Origin: JAFGHJ01 sp964606065
Lineage (GTDB): Bacteria > Hydrothermota > UBA3072
Assembly (NCBI GenBank): GCA_964606065.1
Contig: CAZSEX010000003.1
Span: 1 to 64,000, forward strand
DNA length: 64,000 nucleotides
Direction: 5' to 3'
Positions 16,595 through 24,714 of the stretch are shown here, piece after piece. Below the pieces are notes generated by a model. That model searched no databases and had not been told where the DNA came from. It saw only the letters and a program-made list of their open reading frames with translations. Each line of letters starts with the position of its first letter. The stretch's first letter is position 1. The position numbers were made by a program, and so were the translations under genes.

Positions 16595-18054
16595 GGTTTC
16601 CTCGCTTTTATTACCACGAAATCTCCTTTCTTGTATCCTTCGACAGGTTTCTCTATATCTTCATTTGTGTATCTGGGATGTCTGGTTAATGTCTGGATAT
16701 ATTTAAAGTCGATAAAGCCGGCTTTATTAAGTAAATCTTTAACTTTTTCTATCGATAACCAATAAGCGCCTTTTATGAATATTAAGGGGTACGGATTTTC
16801 GGGAGCTCTATCCGGATCGAATTGCCCCCCTACTTTAGCCAGATCATATAGCATTGAGTATGATCCTTCTCTGGGAAGAAAAGAAACGATTACATGTCCT
16901 CCGTCTTTTAAAATTCGAAAAGATTCTTTCAGTGCTTTTAGAGGATCTTTACAATAGCTGAGAACGGTAGATAAAAGAACGGTACTAAATTTATTATCTT
17001 CGTAGGGGATATCTTCGGCTGTTCCTATTTTTACATCGATTCCCCTTTTTCTCGCTAGTTTCGCCATATCTTTCGAAGGTTCGACACCTTTTTTGATTCC
17101 GAGCCTGGAAGCAAAAATTCCACTGCCCACCCCTATACTGATTGCGTTTTCCGTATTCGATATGAATTCTTTTTCCGCGAGCAACTCGGACTCAAAAACG
17201 TTTTTATTTTTACTAAACCAGTAATCGAAATCTTTCGCTTCTCTCTCAAAAGCCGAAATGGCTTTGGGAATTATTAGGTGATATAAAGGACCGAATCCTT
17301 TACCGATTTCAGGAGCGTTTTCTATAGCTCTTGTAATATAATCTTTTGCGACTTTAACAGAGTTCAGTAAATTCTCACCTCTGGAAAGAGAAGCTGTTAT
17401 CGCCGAAGAAAGAGTGCATCCTGTACCGTGTGTGTTTTTTGAGTCGATTCTCTCGGATTCGAAAACAGTATATCGGCTACCGTTATAAAGAATATCAATT
17501 GCTTTATTTCCTTCTAAATGTCCGCCTTTTATAAGGACATTTTTCGCCCCCAATCCGACAATTTTCTTCGCGGCTTTCTTTGCGTCTTCGATGTTGGAAA
17601 TCTTTACACCGCTTATAATCTCGGCTTCACCGGTATTCGGAGTCACAAGGTACGACAGAGGAAGCAGTTTTTCGGTTAACACGCTCTCCGCGTCCTTTTT
17701 TAATAACCTGTTTCCGCTTTTAGAAACCATTACCGGGTCCACCACTAATTTATTGATTTTATGTTTTTTTATTTTATCCGCCGCAACTTCTATAATTTCT
17801 TTACTCGAAACCATTCCTGTTTTCGCGGCATCGCAACCCATATCTTCCATAATCATGTCGATTTGATCTCCGACGATTTCAGGAGCTATATCCTGAATGG
17901 AGCGGACTCCAAGGGTGTTCTGCGATGTTACGGAAGTTATTGCCGAAACACCAAAAACATTAAAAGCCTGGAAAGTCTTCAGGTCTGCCTGTATTCCCGC
18001 TCCTCCTCCGGAATCTGACCCCGCGATAGTTAACGCTATACCTTCGTACTGCAT
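16591..18054 (-). CDS. thiD: ThiD (HMP/HMP-P kinase) fused to SAM methyltransferase
   Basis: Residues 1 to about 265 are a complete ThiD kinase (LTIAGSDSGGGAGIQADLKT, VVDPVMVSKSGNRLL, and the anion-hole motif THGTGCTLSSAI), which phosphorylates hydroxymethylpyrimidine in thiamine synthesis. From about residue 275 the chain continues as a class I methyltransferase (ISIGVGSGIFASRLGI near 308, FSTVLLSTVLSYC, ILKDGGHVIVSFL). In thiamine genes ThiD is more often fused to ThiE, ThiN or TenA. This C-terminal domain is a paralogue of the stand-alone methyltransferase at 2020-2670, itself coupled to a thiamine-binding gene. There is no frameshift, so the fusion is genuine. The methyl acceptor is unknown. 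Confidence 0.92.
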   Translation of the reverse strand: MQYEGIALTIAGSDSGGGAGIQADLKTFQAFNVFGVSAITSVTSQNTLGVRSIQDIAPEIVGDQIDMIMEDMGCDAAKTGMVSSKEIIEVAADKIKKHKINKLVVDPVMVSKSGNRLLKKDAESVLTEKLLPLSYLVTPNTGEAEIISGVKISNIEDAKKAAKKIVGLGAKNVLIKGGHLEGNKAIDILYNGSRYTVFESERIDSKNTHGTGCTLSSAITASLSRGENLLNSVKVAKDYITRAIENAPEIGKGFGPLYHLIIPKAISAFEREAKDFDYWFSKNKNVFESELLAEKEFISNTENAISIGVGSGIFASRLGIKKGVEPSKDMAKLARKRGIDVKIGTAEDIPYEDNKFSTVLLSTVLSYCKDPLKALKESFRILKDGGHVIVSFLPREGSYSMLYDLAKVGGQFDPDRAPENPYPLIFIKGAYWLSIEKVKDLLNKAGFIDFKYIQTLTRHPRYTNEDIEKPVEGYKKGDFVVIKARKP

Positions 18055-18089
18055 CTAATCTTTCCCCTCCAATAATTTATAAACATTTT

Positions 18090-18449
18090 TTAAAACTCAT
18101 AATGAAACCCGAGGCTTCCTTCAAAACTTTCCGAACCAATTTCATTTAAAACCCCAAGACCTAAAGCCAGTCCATCAAATATCCTATATCTTCCTCCTAT
18201 GAGCCAATTTTCTAAACCGTTTTTGTTTCCGATGTCTCCGTCGATTGAATAAGAAGATTTTTCGAAACTGCTCGAGATGGAAGCAGAAATAAATTCGGGG
18301 AACAAATTATATTTAAGTAAAAATTCCGGAGTCAGGAAAACGGAATCACCGCCAATAAGATATCCGAGACCTATTCTAAAATCCATTTTTTCGGTCAATC
18401 CGTGTGCAAAAGATACGTCAATGATTCCTTCATCTATCCAGCGTAACAT
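18090..18449 (-). CDS. Short beta-barrel-like protein lacking a signal peptide
   Basis: A 119-residue frame with a clear AAAGGAG site before ATG 18449. The sequence alternates polar and aromatic/hydrophobic residues (MDFRIGLGYLIGGDSVFLTP, WLIGGRYRIFDGLALGLGVL) and ends in aromatic Phe (GSLGFHYEF), like the last strands of an outer-membrane barrel. It has no signal peptide and only enough sequence for about half a barrel, so it may be a truncated remnant still carrying a ribosome site. It lies 13 bases after feoB. Confidence 0.5.
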   Translation of the reverse strand: MLRWIDEGIIDVSFAHGLTEKMDFRIGLGYLIGGDSVFLTPEFLLKYNLFPEFISASISSSFEKSSYSIDGDIGNKNGLENWLIGGRYRIFDGLALGLGVLNEIGSESFEGSLGFHYEF

Positions 18450-18462
18450 TTTTTCTCCTTTC

Positions 18463-20160
18463 TTAAAGTATTAAATTCAACAAACCTCCCACTACAGCTG
18501 TAGCCAGGAGCATAAGACCGACAGATTTAAGCATATCCCAGATGCCCAGTTCCCTTAACATAGCCGCGAAAGTGGCCACACAGGGGAAATACATCGCAAG
18601 GATTACTGATGCAGTTATTAACTGTTTCAAACTGAGATTAAGAGGCACTAACATTCCTACCGCCACATCCTTTCTCAAAAACCCCACTATTAAGGCTCCG
18701 ACCGCTTCTTCAGGGAGCCCGAATAGCCTTGTCACCACCGGGGCGGTGTATCTGCCTATCCACTGGATTATCCCGAAGTTGTATAGAATGTTTACGATAA
18801 TTACCCCCAACAAAACAAAGGGGAGCGCTTCCTTCAAAAACCACTTGACCCTCATCCAGACTTTTTTACCTATCGCTTTAAAATGAGGAAGTCTGTACGG
18901 AGCTATATCGACAAATATCTCCGGACTTTCCCCCTTGATTATTCTATTTAAAAGCAGTCCCAAAACCAACCATACTAAAAACATAGTAAAGAATACCGTT
19001 CCCAGACCCCTGATGCCATATTTGCCCACGAGTCCTACGACCATCGCAATCTGAGCCATACAGGGGACCGAAATCGCAAGAAGAGTCATCGCAATGAAAC
19101 GCTCTCTTCTTGTTTCCAAAATCCTGGTAGACAAAGCCCCCGGAACATTACACCCCAGACCCAGCATCATCGGTACAATACCCATACCATGCAAGCCAAC
19201 CCGGTGCATTACCGTATCCGTAAGCACTGCGAGCCTCGGAAGATAGCCAAAGTCTTCAAGCAGGGATAAAACGAAATAAAAAGCGAAAATATACGGAAGA
19301 ACAGCCGCAATAGGCACAAAGAGACCTGTGGTCAAAAGACCCATCGATTCCATATAAATTATTTCTCCGTCGATCAACTGACCTATAAATAAATCGTGCA
19401 GAAAGCCTCCGCCTTCGAGTAAATCCGAAATCCTCATCATCAGAGGAGTCCAGAAAGTATCGAAAAGCGGCTCGAGAACGTAGCCGATAAGCGATTCTCC
19501 TATAAAACGAACCAGCCAGAAACTCAGAAACAAAATAATCAGCGCGATCGGAATTCCGGTAGCAGGTGTTACGGAAGCATCACCCAACCTTTCAAGCGGA
19601 GTGTGATGGCGACGGATTACCTGCTGCACATTTTCTACAATATTGCCGATTTCAACCCACTTGTCATCGAATTTTGCTTTCCTGGATTTTGCTTCAGGTA
19701 ATCTGTCTACTAATTCTTTTATACCTTCTCCGGTGAGTGCGCAGGTCGACACAACGGGAACTCCTAACATTTTTTCAAGTTTATTCGCGTCTATTTTGAT
19801 TCCCTTATGGCACGCTTCGTCCCAGATGTTGAGAGCCACAATAATAGTCGCGCCGCTTTCAATCAAATCGAGAGTAAAATTTAAACTTCTTTCGAGGTTC
19901 GTTGCGTCTATAACATCGATAACTATATCTCCTTCTTTTAACATCTCGGATGCCACTTCTTCAGCTTTAGTTGTGGGAAGCAACGAATATGTTCCGGGAA
20001 CATCTATAATCTCGGCTTTTGTCTGATTGAAACGCATTGTGCCCCGGGCGAATTCAACCGTCGTCCCGTGATAATTGGAAGCTATCACATTTACACCGGT
20101 AAGTCTTGAGAATATCACGCTTTTCCCCACATTCGGATTGCCCATAAGAAGAATTTTCAC
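18463..20160 (-). CDS. feoB: Ferrous iron transporter FeoB, second (complete) copy
   Basis: A 565-residue FeoB with G1 GNPNVGKSVIFSRL, G3 DVPGTYSLLP and G4 ALNIWDEACHKG, followed by membrane gates including LLGLGCNVPGALSTRIL, the SVPCMAQIAM gate, and a second gate region with RKDVAVGMLVPL. It starts at GTG within the TGA stop of feoA, so FeoA and FeoB are translationally coupled. It is shorter than typical FeoB (650-750 residues), with a compact G-domain linker. With Fur directly upstream of feoA, the unit is probably an iron-repressed uptake system. Confidence 0.95.
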   Translation of the reverse strand: MKILLMGNPNVGKSVIFSRLTGVNVIASNYHGTTVEFARGTMRFNQTKAEIIDVPGTYSLLPTTKAEEVASEMLKEGDIVIDVIDATNLERSLNFTLDLIESGATIIVALNIWDEACHKGIKIDANKLEKMLGVPVVSTCALTGEGIKELVDRLPEAKSRKAKFDDKWVEIGNIVENVQQVIRRHHTPLERLGDASVTPATGIPIALIILFLSFWLVRFIGESLIGYVLEPLFDTFWTPLMMRISDLLEGGGFLHDLFIGQLIDGEIIYMESMGLLTTGLFVPIAAVLPYIFAFYFVLSLLEDFGYLPRLAVLTDTVMHRVGLHGMGIVPMMLGLGCNVPGALSTRILETRRERFIAMTLLAISVPCMAQIAMVVGLVGKYGIRGLGTVFFTMFLVWLVLGLLLNRIIKGESPEIFVDIAPYRLPHFKAIGKKVWMRVKWFLKEALPFVLLGVIIVNILYNFGIIQWIGRYTAPVVTRLFGLPEEAVGALIVGFLRKDVAVGMLVPLNLSLKQLITASVILAMYFPCVATFAAMLRELGIWDMLKSVGLMLLATAVVGGLLNLIL

Positions 20161-20396
20161 GATTCCGCCTCCACGATTATTCTTATTGCCATGCCGTAAC
20201 CAATGGCGATTTGAGATCCGCCGATTTCTACAACCACAGGACCCCTCAAGGGTTGCGACGAAATCTTCTTGATGATTCTGCCTTCCCTAATGCCCAATAA
20301 ATTCAGCTTTCTAATCATTCCGTAACCGCCGATTATCTTAACTACCCGATAACCCTTACCGGTTTCGGCTTTGACTAATGGATTCCCATCGCTCAT
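20157..20396 (-). CDS. feoA: FeoA ferrous iron transport accessory protein
   Basis: A 79-residue SH3-like FeoA domain: GKGYRVVKIIGGYGMIRKLN, LGIREGRIIKKISSQ and a C-terminal SQIAIGYGMAIRI. FeoA is a small cytosolic partner of FeoB. It overlaps feoB by four bases. The upstream 98-base spacer to fur contains a large perfect palindrome (20449-20485), a good candidate regulatory site. The ribosome site is AGGGAG. Confidence 0.92.
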   Translation of the reverse strand: MSDGNPLVKAETGKGYRVVKIIGGYGMIRKLNLLGIREGRIIKKISSQPLRGPVVVEIGGSQIAIGYGMAIRIIVEAES

Positions 20397-20448
20397 TTTT
20401 CAAACCACTCCCTAGCTTTTATTTTTTTTAATATTGGACCGCTTTTCG

Positions 20449-20485
20449 AATATAATCGCAAATGCGTTGCATTTGCGATTATATT
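20449..20485. promoter_or_regulatory. Perfect 17-base inverted repeat upstream of feoA (candidate metalloregulator operator)
   Basis: The arms 20449-20465 and 20469-20485 are perfect reverse complements around GTT. The core reads GCAAATGC-GTT-GCATTTGC. GCAAATG also occurs immediately upstream of the fur start (20925-20931). In the direction of feoA transcription no T-run follows, which argues against a terminator of fur. It does not match the classical Fur 19-mer. Confidence 0.55.
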
Positions 20486-20494
20486 TAAAATTTT

Positions 20495-20920
20495 TTATTG
20501 ACAGTCTCTGCAATATCCCTTGATCCCAAATCTGTATTCCGTAGGCTTAAAACCGTATTTCTTGCAAATTCTATCTTTTTCCTGTTCTATTATCTCATCT
20601 TCAAATTCTATAATCTTACCGCATTTAACACATACCATGTGAGAATGATGTTTATGTCCGTAAATGTGTTCATAAAAAACTCTATCTCTGCATTTTAGCG
20701 CTTCCGCTATGAGCCCACAATCTAAAAGCAGGGGTAAAGTTCTGTAAACCGTAGTTCTGGAAATTTGTTCTCCTTTTTCTTTTATTCTTTCATATAGGTT
20801 TTCTACGTCAAAATGGTCGTGTGTAGAAAACACTTCTTCCAGTATTATTTGCCGTTCAGGAGTAAATTTTAAACCTCTGGCTTTTATGTATTCCTTGAAT
20901 ATTTCTTTTTCTGTTTTCAT
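20495..20920 (-). CDS. fur: Fur-family ferric uptake/metal regulator
   Basis: The 141-residue protein has the winged helix (FTPERQIILEEVFSTHDHFD, ISRTTVYRTLPLLLDCGLIA) and a C-terminal metal domain with the His-rich EHIYGHKHHSHMVCVKCGKI and a second CxxC (GYCRDCQ), the two cysteine pairs of the structural zinc site. Fur-family repressors bind DNA with Fe2+ or another metal. The gene lies just upstream of feoAB on the same strand. The GCAAATG half-site shared by its own start region and the feoA palindrome suggests auto- and feo regulation. Fur, Zur or PerR specificity cannot be settled. Confidence 0.92.
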   Translation of the reverse strand: MKTEKEIFKEYIKARGLKFTPERQIILEEVFSTHDHFDVENLYERIKEKGEQISRTTVYRTLPLLLDCGLIAEALKCRDRVFYEHIYGHKHHSHMVCVKCGKIIEFEDEIIEQEKDRICKKYGFKPTEYRFGIKGYCRDCQ

Positions 20921-20942
20921 AATTGCAAATGAATCCCAATTA

Positions 20943-20970
20943 AATCTAAACGTATAATTTCATTTGTCAA
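20943..20970 (-). promoter_or_regulatory. Sigma70-type promoter of fur
   Basis: Minus-strand TTGACA (20970-20965), 16-base spacer, TAGATT (20948-20943), 23 bases before the fur ATG. Confidence 0.55.
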
Positions 20971-21065
20971 GGGATTATTCTCGAATTGTTGAAAAAGTGC
21001 TGTTGCTTGTTATGAAGTGTCATAATCTAAAAGATACAAAAGTTTTTTTCATGCAAACTTATTCC

Positions 21066-22166
21066 TCATAATAATTTCCCCGTAGAAATAACCCAGCAGC
21101 CAGGATCTGATGCCATGATGTTTCCTGTCTCCTCGTAAGCTCTACCGCGGCATCCTGCACATCTATCCCTATAGATACAACGACCGCATTCTCCTTCCAG
21201 TAATTCCCTATTTCTAAGCTTTGACAGTATTTTAGAATTATCCCATATCTGGATGATATTTTCTTCTTTTACGTTTCCCAATTTTACTTGGAGCACCATG
21301 CAGGGTAATATGTCGCCATTTGGCAGTACTGTAAGATATCCGTTCGGCATTCCGGCGGCGCACCCTCTTCCGTAATAAGGAATTCTCTTCAATAAATCTG
21401 CCGGAAAATGATTCGGTCGGACGTCTTTCTCCTGGAGTATTAAAGTGTACATGGGACAGCCTGGTACTCTTATTATTATCGGGTAATCTACTTGAGCTTG
21501 CACTAGTTTCTCCATAACCTCTTTTCTTTCTTCGGGGGATAATACTTCATCCGGGATTTGCTCCCTAACTCTTTTAACCTGGATTAGATCGAAAAATTCT
21601 GCCGCGACCGCTCCGTAATCTAAAGCAAGTTTTAACATATCCGGTATTTGTTCTAAGACGCCTCTTCTGATGGTCATGCCGAACTGGAAGGGTAATTCTG
21701 CTGCCTTACATGCTTTAGCGCCTTTCAGAGCTTTTTCGAAAGAGCCTTTCACTCCCCGAAACCAATCGTGTGTCTGCGCGTTGGCGCCATCTATAGATAT
21801 CTGGGCTGCCATAACACCGGAAGATTTCAACCTTTCGGCGACTTCTTCATTTATTAACGTGCCGTTGCTACCTATTACTACTCTCAATCCTTTTGAAGAT
21901 GCGTGTTTGGCGAGGTCGAAAAAATCATCTCTACAGAGAGGTTCTCCTCCGTCGAAAATTAAAAGTTTTATTCCCCATCCGGCTATTTCGTCTAAGAGTT
22001 TCTTTGCTTCTTCTGTTGAAAGCTCGTCTGGCGCGGCTTCGCTTCTCGCGTCACTATAACAGTGTTTGCATTTAAGGTTGCATTTTCTTGTGATGGCATA
22101 CGAAATAAGATAAGGCGGCGGTACAACGGATTTGGTGGTTTTATTTTCATTCGTGTTGTTTCGCAT
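21066..22166 (-). CDS. Radical SAM/SPASM protein, NirJ/AhbC/AhbD-like
   Basis: The core motif RKCNLKCKHCYSDARS (CxxxCxxC) is followed by LLIFDGGEPLCRDDFF and IGSNGTLI. A C-terminal SPASM region carries additional cluster cysteines (RGCAAGMPNGYLTVLPNGDI, then ECGRCIYRDRCAGCRGRAYE). The overall pattern is that of haem-d1/alternative-haem enzymes (NirJ, AhbC, AhbD) and related cofactor-modifying proteins. No other haem-pathway genes are near, so the reaction is undecided. The start is chosen at the second ATG, nine bases after AAGGAG; the upstream ATG would overlap the ribosome site. It is last in the leftward operon beginning at 24544. Confidence 0.85.
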   Translation of the reverse strand: MRNNTNENKTTKSVVPPPYLISYAITRKCNLKCKHCYSDARSEAAPDELSTEEAKKLLDEIAGWGIKLLIFDGGEPLCRDDFFDLAKHASSKGLRVVIGSNGTLINEEVAERLKSSGVMAAQISIDGANAQTHDWFRGVKGSFEKALKGAKACKAAELPFQFGMTIRRGVLEQIPDMLKLALDYGAVAAEFFDLIQVKRVREQIPDEVLSPEERKEVMEKLVQAQVDYPIIIRVPGCPMYTLILQEKDVRPNHFPADLLKRIPYYGRGCAAGMPNGYLTVLPNGDILPCMVLQVKLGNVKEENIIQIWDNSKILSKLRNRELLEGECGRCIYRDRCAGCRGRAYEETGNIMASDPGCWVISTGKLL

Positions 22167-22181
22167 AGAATTCATCTCCTT

Positions 22182-22862
22182 TTACTCCTCTTTATTTCGT
22201 TCTCCGAATATTTTAGTTCCTATTCTTATCATATTTGCTCCTTCTTCTAAGGCTATTCTATAAGAGTTGGTCATACCCATAGATAAATATTTCATTTCTA
22301 CGTTAGGCAAGTTCATTTCTTTAATCTCATCGAACAACTTTTTTGTTTTTATGAAATAGGGTCTGGAATTTTCAGGATTTCCGAAGCGAGGTCCCATTGT
22401 CATGAGCCCCATTATTTTTAAATTGGAAAGCTGTGAGATTTTTTTTATTAATTCTTTTGCATTCTGAGGTAATACCCCGAATTTTTGAGACTCTTCTCCG
22501 CTGTTAATTTCTATTAGAATCGGCATTACTTTATCTATTTGAGCGCATTTTTCGTCTATCTCTGTTGCTATTCCTATCCTGTCGATAGTTTCAATCATAT
22601 CAAACATTTCTAAGTTTTTTCTTCTCAAAAGGTCGTGTTTCTCTATTTGCGGAATCCCGATGAAATGCCATTTTGCTTTTTTTCCAATCGCTTTGTAGGC
22701 TTTTTTTGCTTCTTTTATATAGTTTTCTCCAATTATCTTTATTCCCGCCTCGATTGCTTCCAGTATCTCATCGGGCTTTCTTTTCTTTGCCGCAGCTACT
22801 AATTGCGCTTCTTCCGGCAGCTCTTTCAGTATTTCTCTAACGTTATTTTTAATGTCAGACAT
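22182..22862 (-). CDS. yggS: YggS/PLPBP family pyridoxal-phosphate homeostasis protein
   Basis: A 226-residue alanine-racemase-like barrel: the PLP lysine region reads QLVAAAKKRKPDEI, then GIKIIGENYIKEAKKAY, KWHFIGIPQIEKHDLL (usually HFIGxLQxNK), ILIEINSGEESQKFG, IMGLMTMGPRF and the C-terminal LSMGMTNSYRIALEEGANMI. Family members buffer PLP and affect amino-acid balance. Some positions are divergent but the frame is complete. It overlaps the upstream 89-residue gene by eight bases. Confidence 0.9.
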   Translation of the reverse strand: MSDIKNNVREILKELPEEAQLVAAAKKRKPDEILEAIEAGIKIIGENYIKEAKKAYKAIGKKAKWHFIGIPQIEKHDLLRRKNLEMFDMIETIDRIGIATEIDEKCAQIDKVMPILIEINSGEESQKFGVLPQNAKELIKKISQLSNLKIMGLMTMGPRFGNPENSRPYFIKTKKLFDEIKEMNLPNVEMKYLSMGMTNSYRIALEEGANMIRIGTKIFGERNKEE

Positions 22863-23124
22863 TTATTCTCCTGATTTTCCCTTCGTATTCCGGAAAATAA
22901 TTCCCGATTATCCTCAGATTGAATTGGGTAAGTATAGACTCTTTAGATTCTCTCTCGAGTAAAAACTCGAATGACTTTTTTACGAGTTCTTCTTTGGGTA
23001 TTTTTCCATTAGTTAACTTTTGATAATATTCATCTTCCAGGTGAACCGTATGTCTCGATTCGCCACTTTCTTCTTTGACTTTTACCAGAAATTGCTCTTC
23101 ACTTATTTTTTCAACTTCAATCAT
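22855..23124 (-). CDS. Conserved-looking 89-residue hypothetical protein
   Basis: A small soluble protein with a strong AGGAGG site. The N-terminal half is beta-rich (VEKISEEQFLVKVKEESG, HTVHLEDEYYQKLTNG) and the C-terminal half helical (ELVKKSFEFLLERESKESIL). The family resemblance is to short proteins seen in many anaerobes, but I cannot name one. It is translationally coupled to yggS by an eight-base overlap. Confidence 0.7.
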   Translation of the reverse strand: MIEVEKISEEQFLVKVKEESGESRHTVHLEDEYYQKLTNGKIPKEELVKKSFEFLLERESKESILTQFNLRIIGNYFPEYEGKIRRINV

Positions 23125-23159
23125 TTAATCCTCCTATCAGTAAAACAATTCATATTTAC

Positions 23160-23519
23160 TTAGAAAAACGCAATTTTTACACCCATCAAAATCAAGCCGA
23201 CTCCCAGCGCGTATTTAAGTACTTCCTTTGGCAGTGCTGCCGCTAAATGTGATCCTATAAAACTAAAAATCAGAAAACCCGCCATAATTACAAGCGCGGC
23301 TTTAACATTAACGAACCCTTTCCTGTAATAATTACAAGCAGCCAATAAACTCACGGGGGCAGCCACGATTAAAAGAGTCGTTCCCTGCGCCAACTTTTGA
23401 GGGAAGTGCGCCAGGTATAGTAACGAAACAATGATTATAGCCCCGCCTCCGACACCTATTGTACCCATAACCAAACCGGCAATAGAGCCGATTAAAATGT
23501 AAATTAATAGATCAAGCAT
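23160..23519 (-). CDS. Half-length TauE/SafE-type membrane protein
   Basis: A 119-residue protein of four hydrophobic helices with the TauE/SafE repeat start GSIAGLVMGTIGVGGGAIII, then AQGTTLLIVAAPVSLLAACN. Full TauE/SafE exporters are about 250 residues with two such repeats, so this is a single-repeat form that would need to dimerise. Family members move sulfite, sulfonates or other anions. Neighbours (MTH1175-type protein, methyltransferase) do not settle a substrate. Confidence 0.8.
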   Translation of the reverse strand: MLDLLIYILIGSIAGLVMGTIGVGGGAIIIVSLLYLAHFPQKLAQGTTLLIVAAPVSLLAACNYYRKGFVNVKAALVIMAGFLIFSFIGSHLAAALPKEVLKYALGVGLILMGVKIAFF

Positions 23520-23534
23520 TATTCTAACCCCATT

Positions 23535-23876
23535 TTATTTTCCGTTTGTTTCAAGAATATGAAACTCTTTTTTTGCGTTGTTTAAAGCTTCTTCTATGTT
23601 TCCCTTTAAGAAATATAATTTAACACCTCTTTCCTCCAATCTATTAATCCCTCTTTTCCCGATATGAGCAGATATAATGACAGGGCAATCGTCAATCAAA
23701 GCATACACATCCAGAGTTTTCAAATGCTGTAGTGTTTTCTCGTAGGGATTAATCCTTTTTTCTATGAGTTTAAAGCTGTTTCCATTCTCGGTTTCATAAA
23801 TAAACATATATTTTGCCATACCCAACATCTTCGGGAAAACATTTATTCCATCATTGGTCGGGATTGCAACTTTCAT
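23535..23876 (-). CDS. MTH1175/NifX-like protein (copy 3)
   Basis: A 113-residue member of the same superfamily as the proteins at 7509-8214 (MKVAIPTNDGINVFPKMLGM, VYALIDDCPVIISAHIGKRG, ERGVKLYFLKGNIEEALNNA). It overlaps the methyltransferase gene upstream by four bases (ATGA). It is a third copy in the window, but diverged and without the Gly-rich partner proteins. Confidence 0.82.
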   Translation of the reverse strand: MKVAIPTNDGINVFPKMLGMAKYMFIYETENGNSFKLIEKRINPYEKTLQHLKTLDVYALIDDCPVIISAHIGKRGINRLEERGVKLYFLKGNIEEALNNAKKEFHILETNGK

Positions 23877-24544
23877 TTTCCTTGCCTTTTTGGCTCCAAC
23901 TTTTTAGCTTTCAATAATCTCACGTAATCACCAAAAAAAAGAAAGCGTTCGAAGCCGTTGAAGTTATAGCCAGTAAGTACTCGTTTCCAATCTCTTTCTA
24001 TAAAATCGAAAGCGTAAGGACATTCTATACTTTTGAAAGGAATTCTCAAATAAAATGGCATTCCCTTAAAGGAAAATTCGTTGTAATCAAGAATAAAAAA
24101 ACTCCCGTTAACTTTTAACATTTTAAAAACGTTTTTTACAATCGATTCTCTTACATTTTGAGGAAAACCATGGAGTACAAAAGAAATAAATACCTTGTCG
24201 AATTTTTCTATGTAAGGCAAAGATTTATCGACCCTTGAACGGATAATACTCACATTGGGATGATCGGAACATTTTCTCTTGAATTGTGAAATCATTTCCC
24301 TGGAAATATCGACCCCGATTAATTCTCCTTTTCCCGAAAGATATTCCGCCATTAAACACGCGTTCCTGCCCGTTCCGGCTCCCAGGTCAAGTATTTTGTC
24401 TTCCGGTTGAATTTCCATCAACCCTACAGCCTTCTTTATAAACGGAAAATATCTGCCAAATGTAGCTATATCAAGCAAAGAATCGTAGTTTCTCGCCATA
24501 AATCCCTTGATTTCCACTTTCGATTTCGGATAATATTCAGTCAT
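23873..24544 (-). CDS. UbiE-like class I SAM methyltransferase
   Basis: A 223-residue protein with motif I KILDLGAGTGRNACLMAEYL (near residue 47), LIGVDISREMISQFKRK, and post-motif FDKVFISFVLHGFPQNVRES. The Gly-rich motif and the late KVNGSFFILDYNEF match UbiE/COQ5-type and small-molecule methyltransferases. It is first in the operon running to 21066 and is coupled to the MTH1175-type gene. The substrate is unknown. Confidence 0.85.
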   Translation of the reverse strand: MTEYYPKSKVEIKGFMARNYDSLLDIATFGRYFPFIKKAVGLMEIQPEDKILDLGAGTGRNACLMAEYLSGKGELIGVDISREMISQFKRKCSDHPNVSIIRSRVDKSLPYIEKFDKVFISFVLHGFPQNVRESIVKNVFKMLKVNGSFFILDYNEFSFKGMPFYLRIPFKSIECPYAFDFIERDWKRVLTGYNFNGFERFLFFGDYVRLLKAKKLEPKRQGK

Positions 24545-24714
24545 TTTAAAAACCTATAAATTATCTCACGCGGTTTATGTGCTCGTTTTTTTAGAATTCT
24601 CTTCCGGGATCAGAGTCAAAATCAAATAATGCAGGACTCTTTAAAAACGCGTCCGGGAATTCTTTACGATTTATTTTTATTATAATATTCAGTACTTAAT
24701 CAGCCCGAATTCTC

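Noticed and set aside
21010..21025. Small palindrome TTATGA-AGTG-TCATAA upstream of fur
   Set aside because: Six-base arms in AT-rich sequence are expected by chance, and it does not match a known operator.
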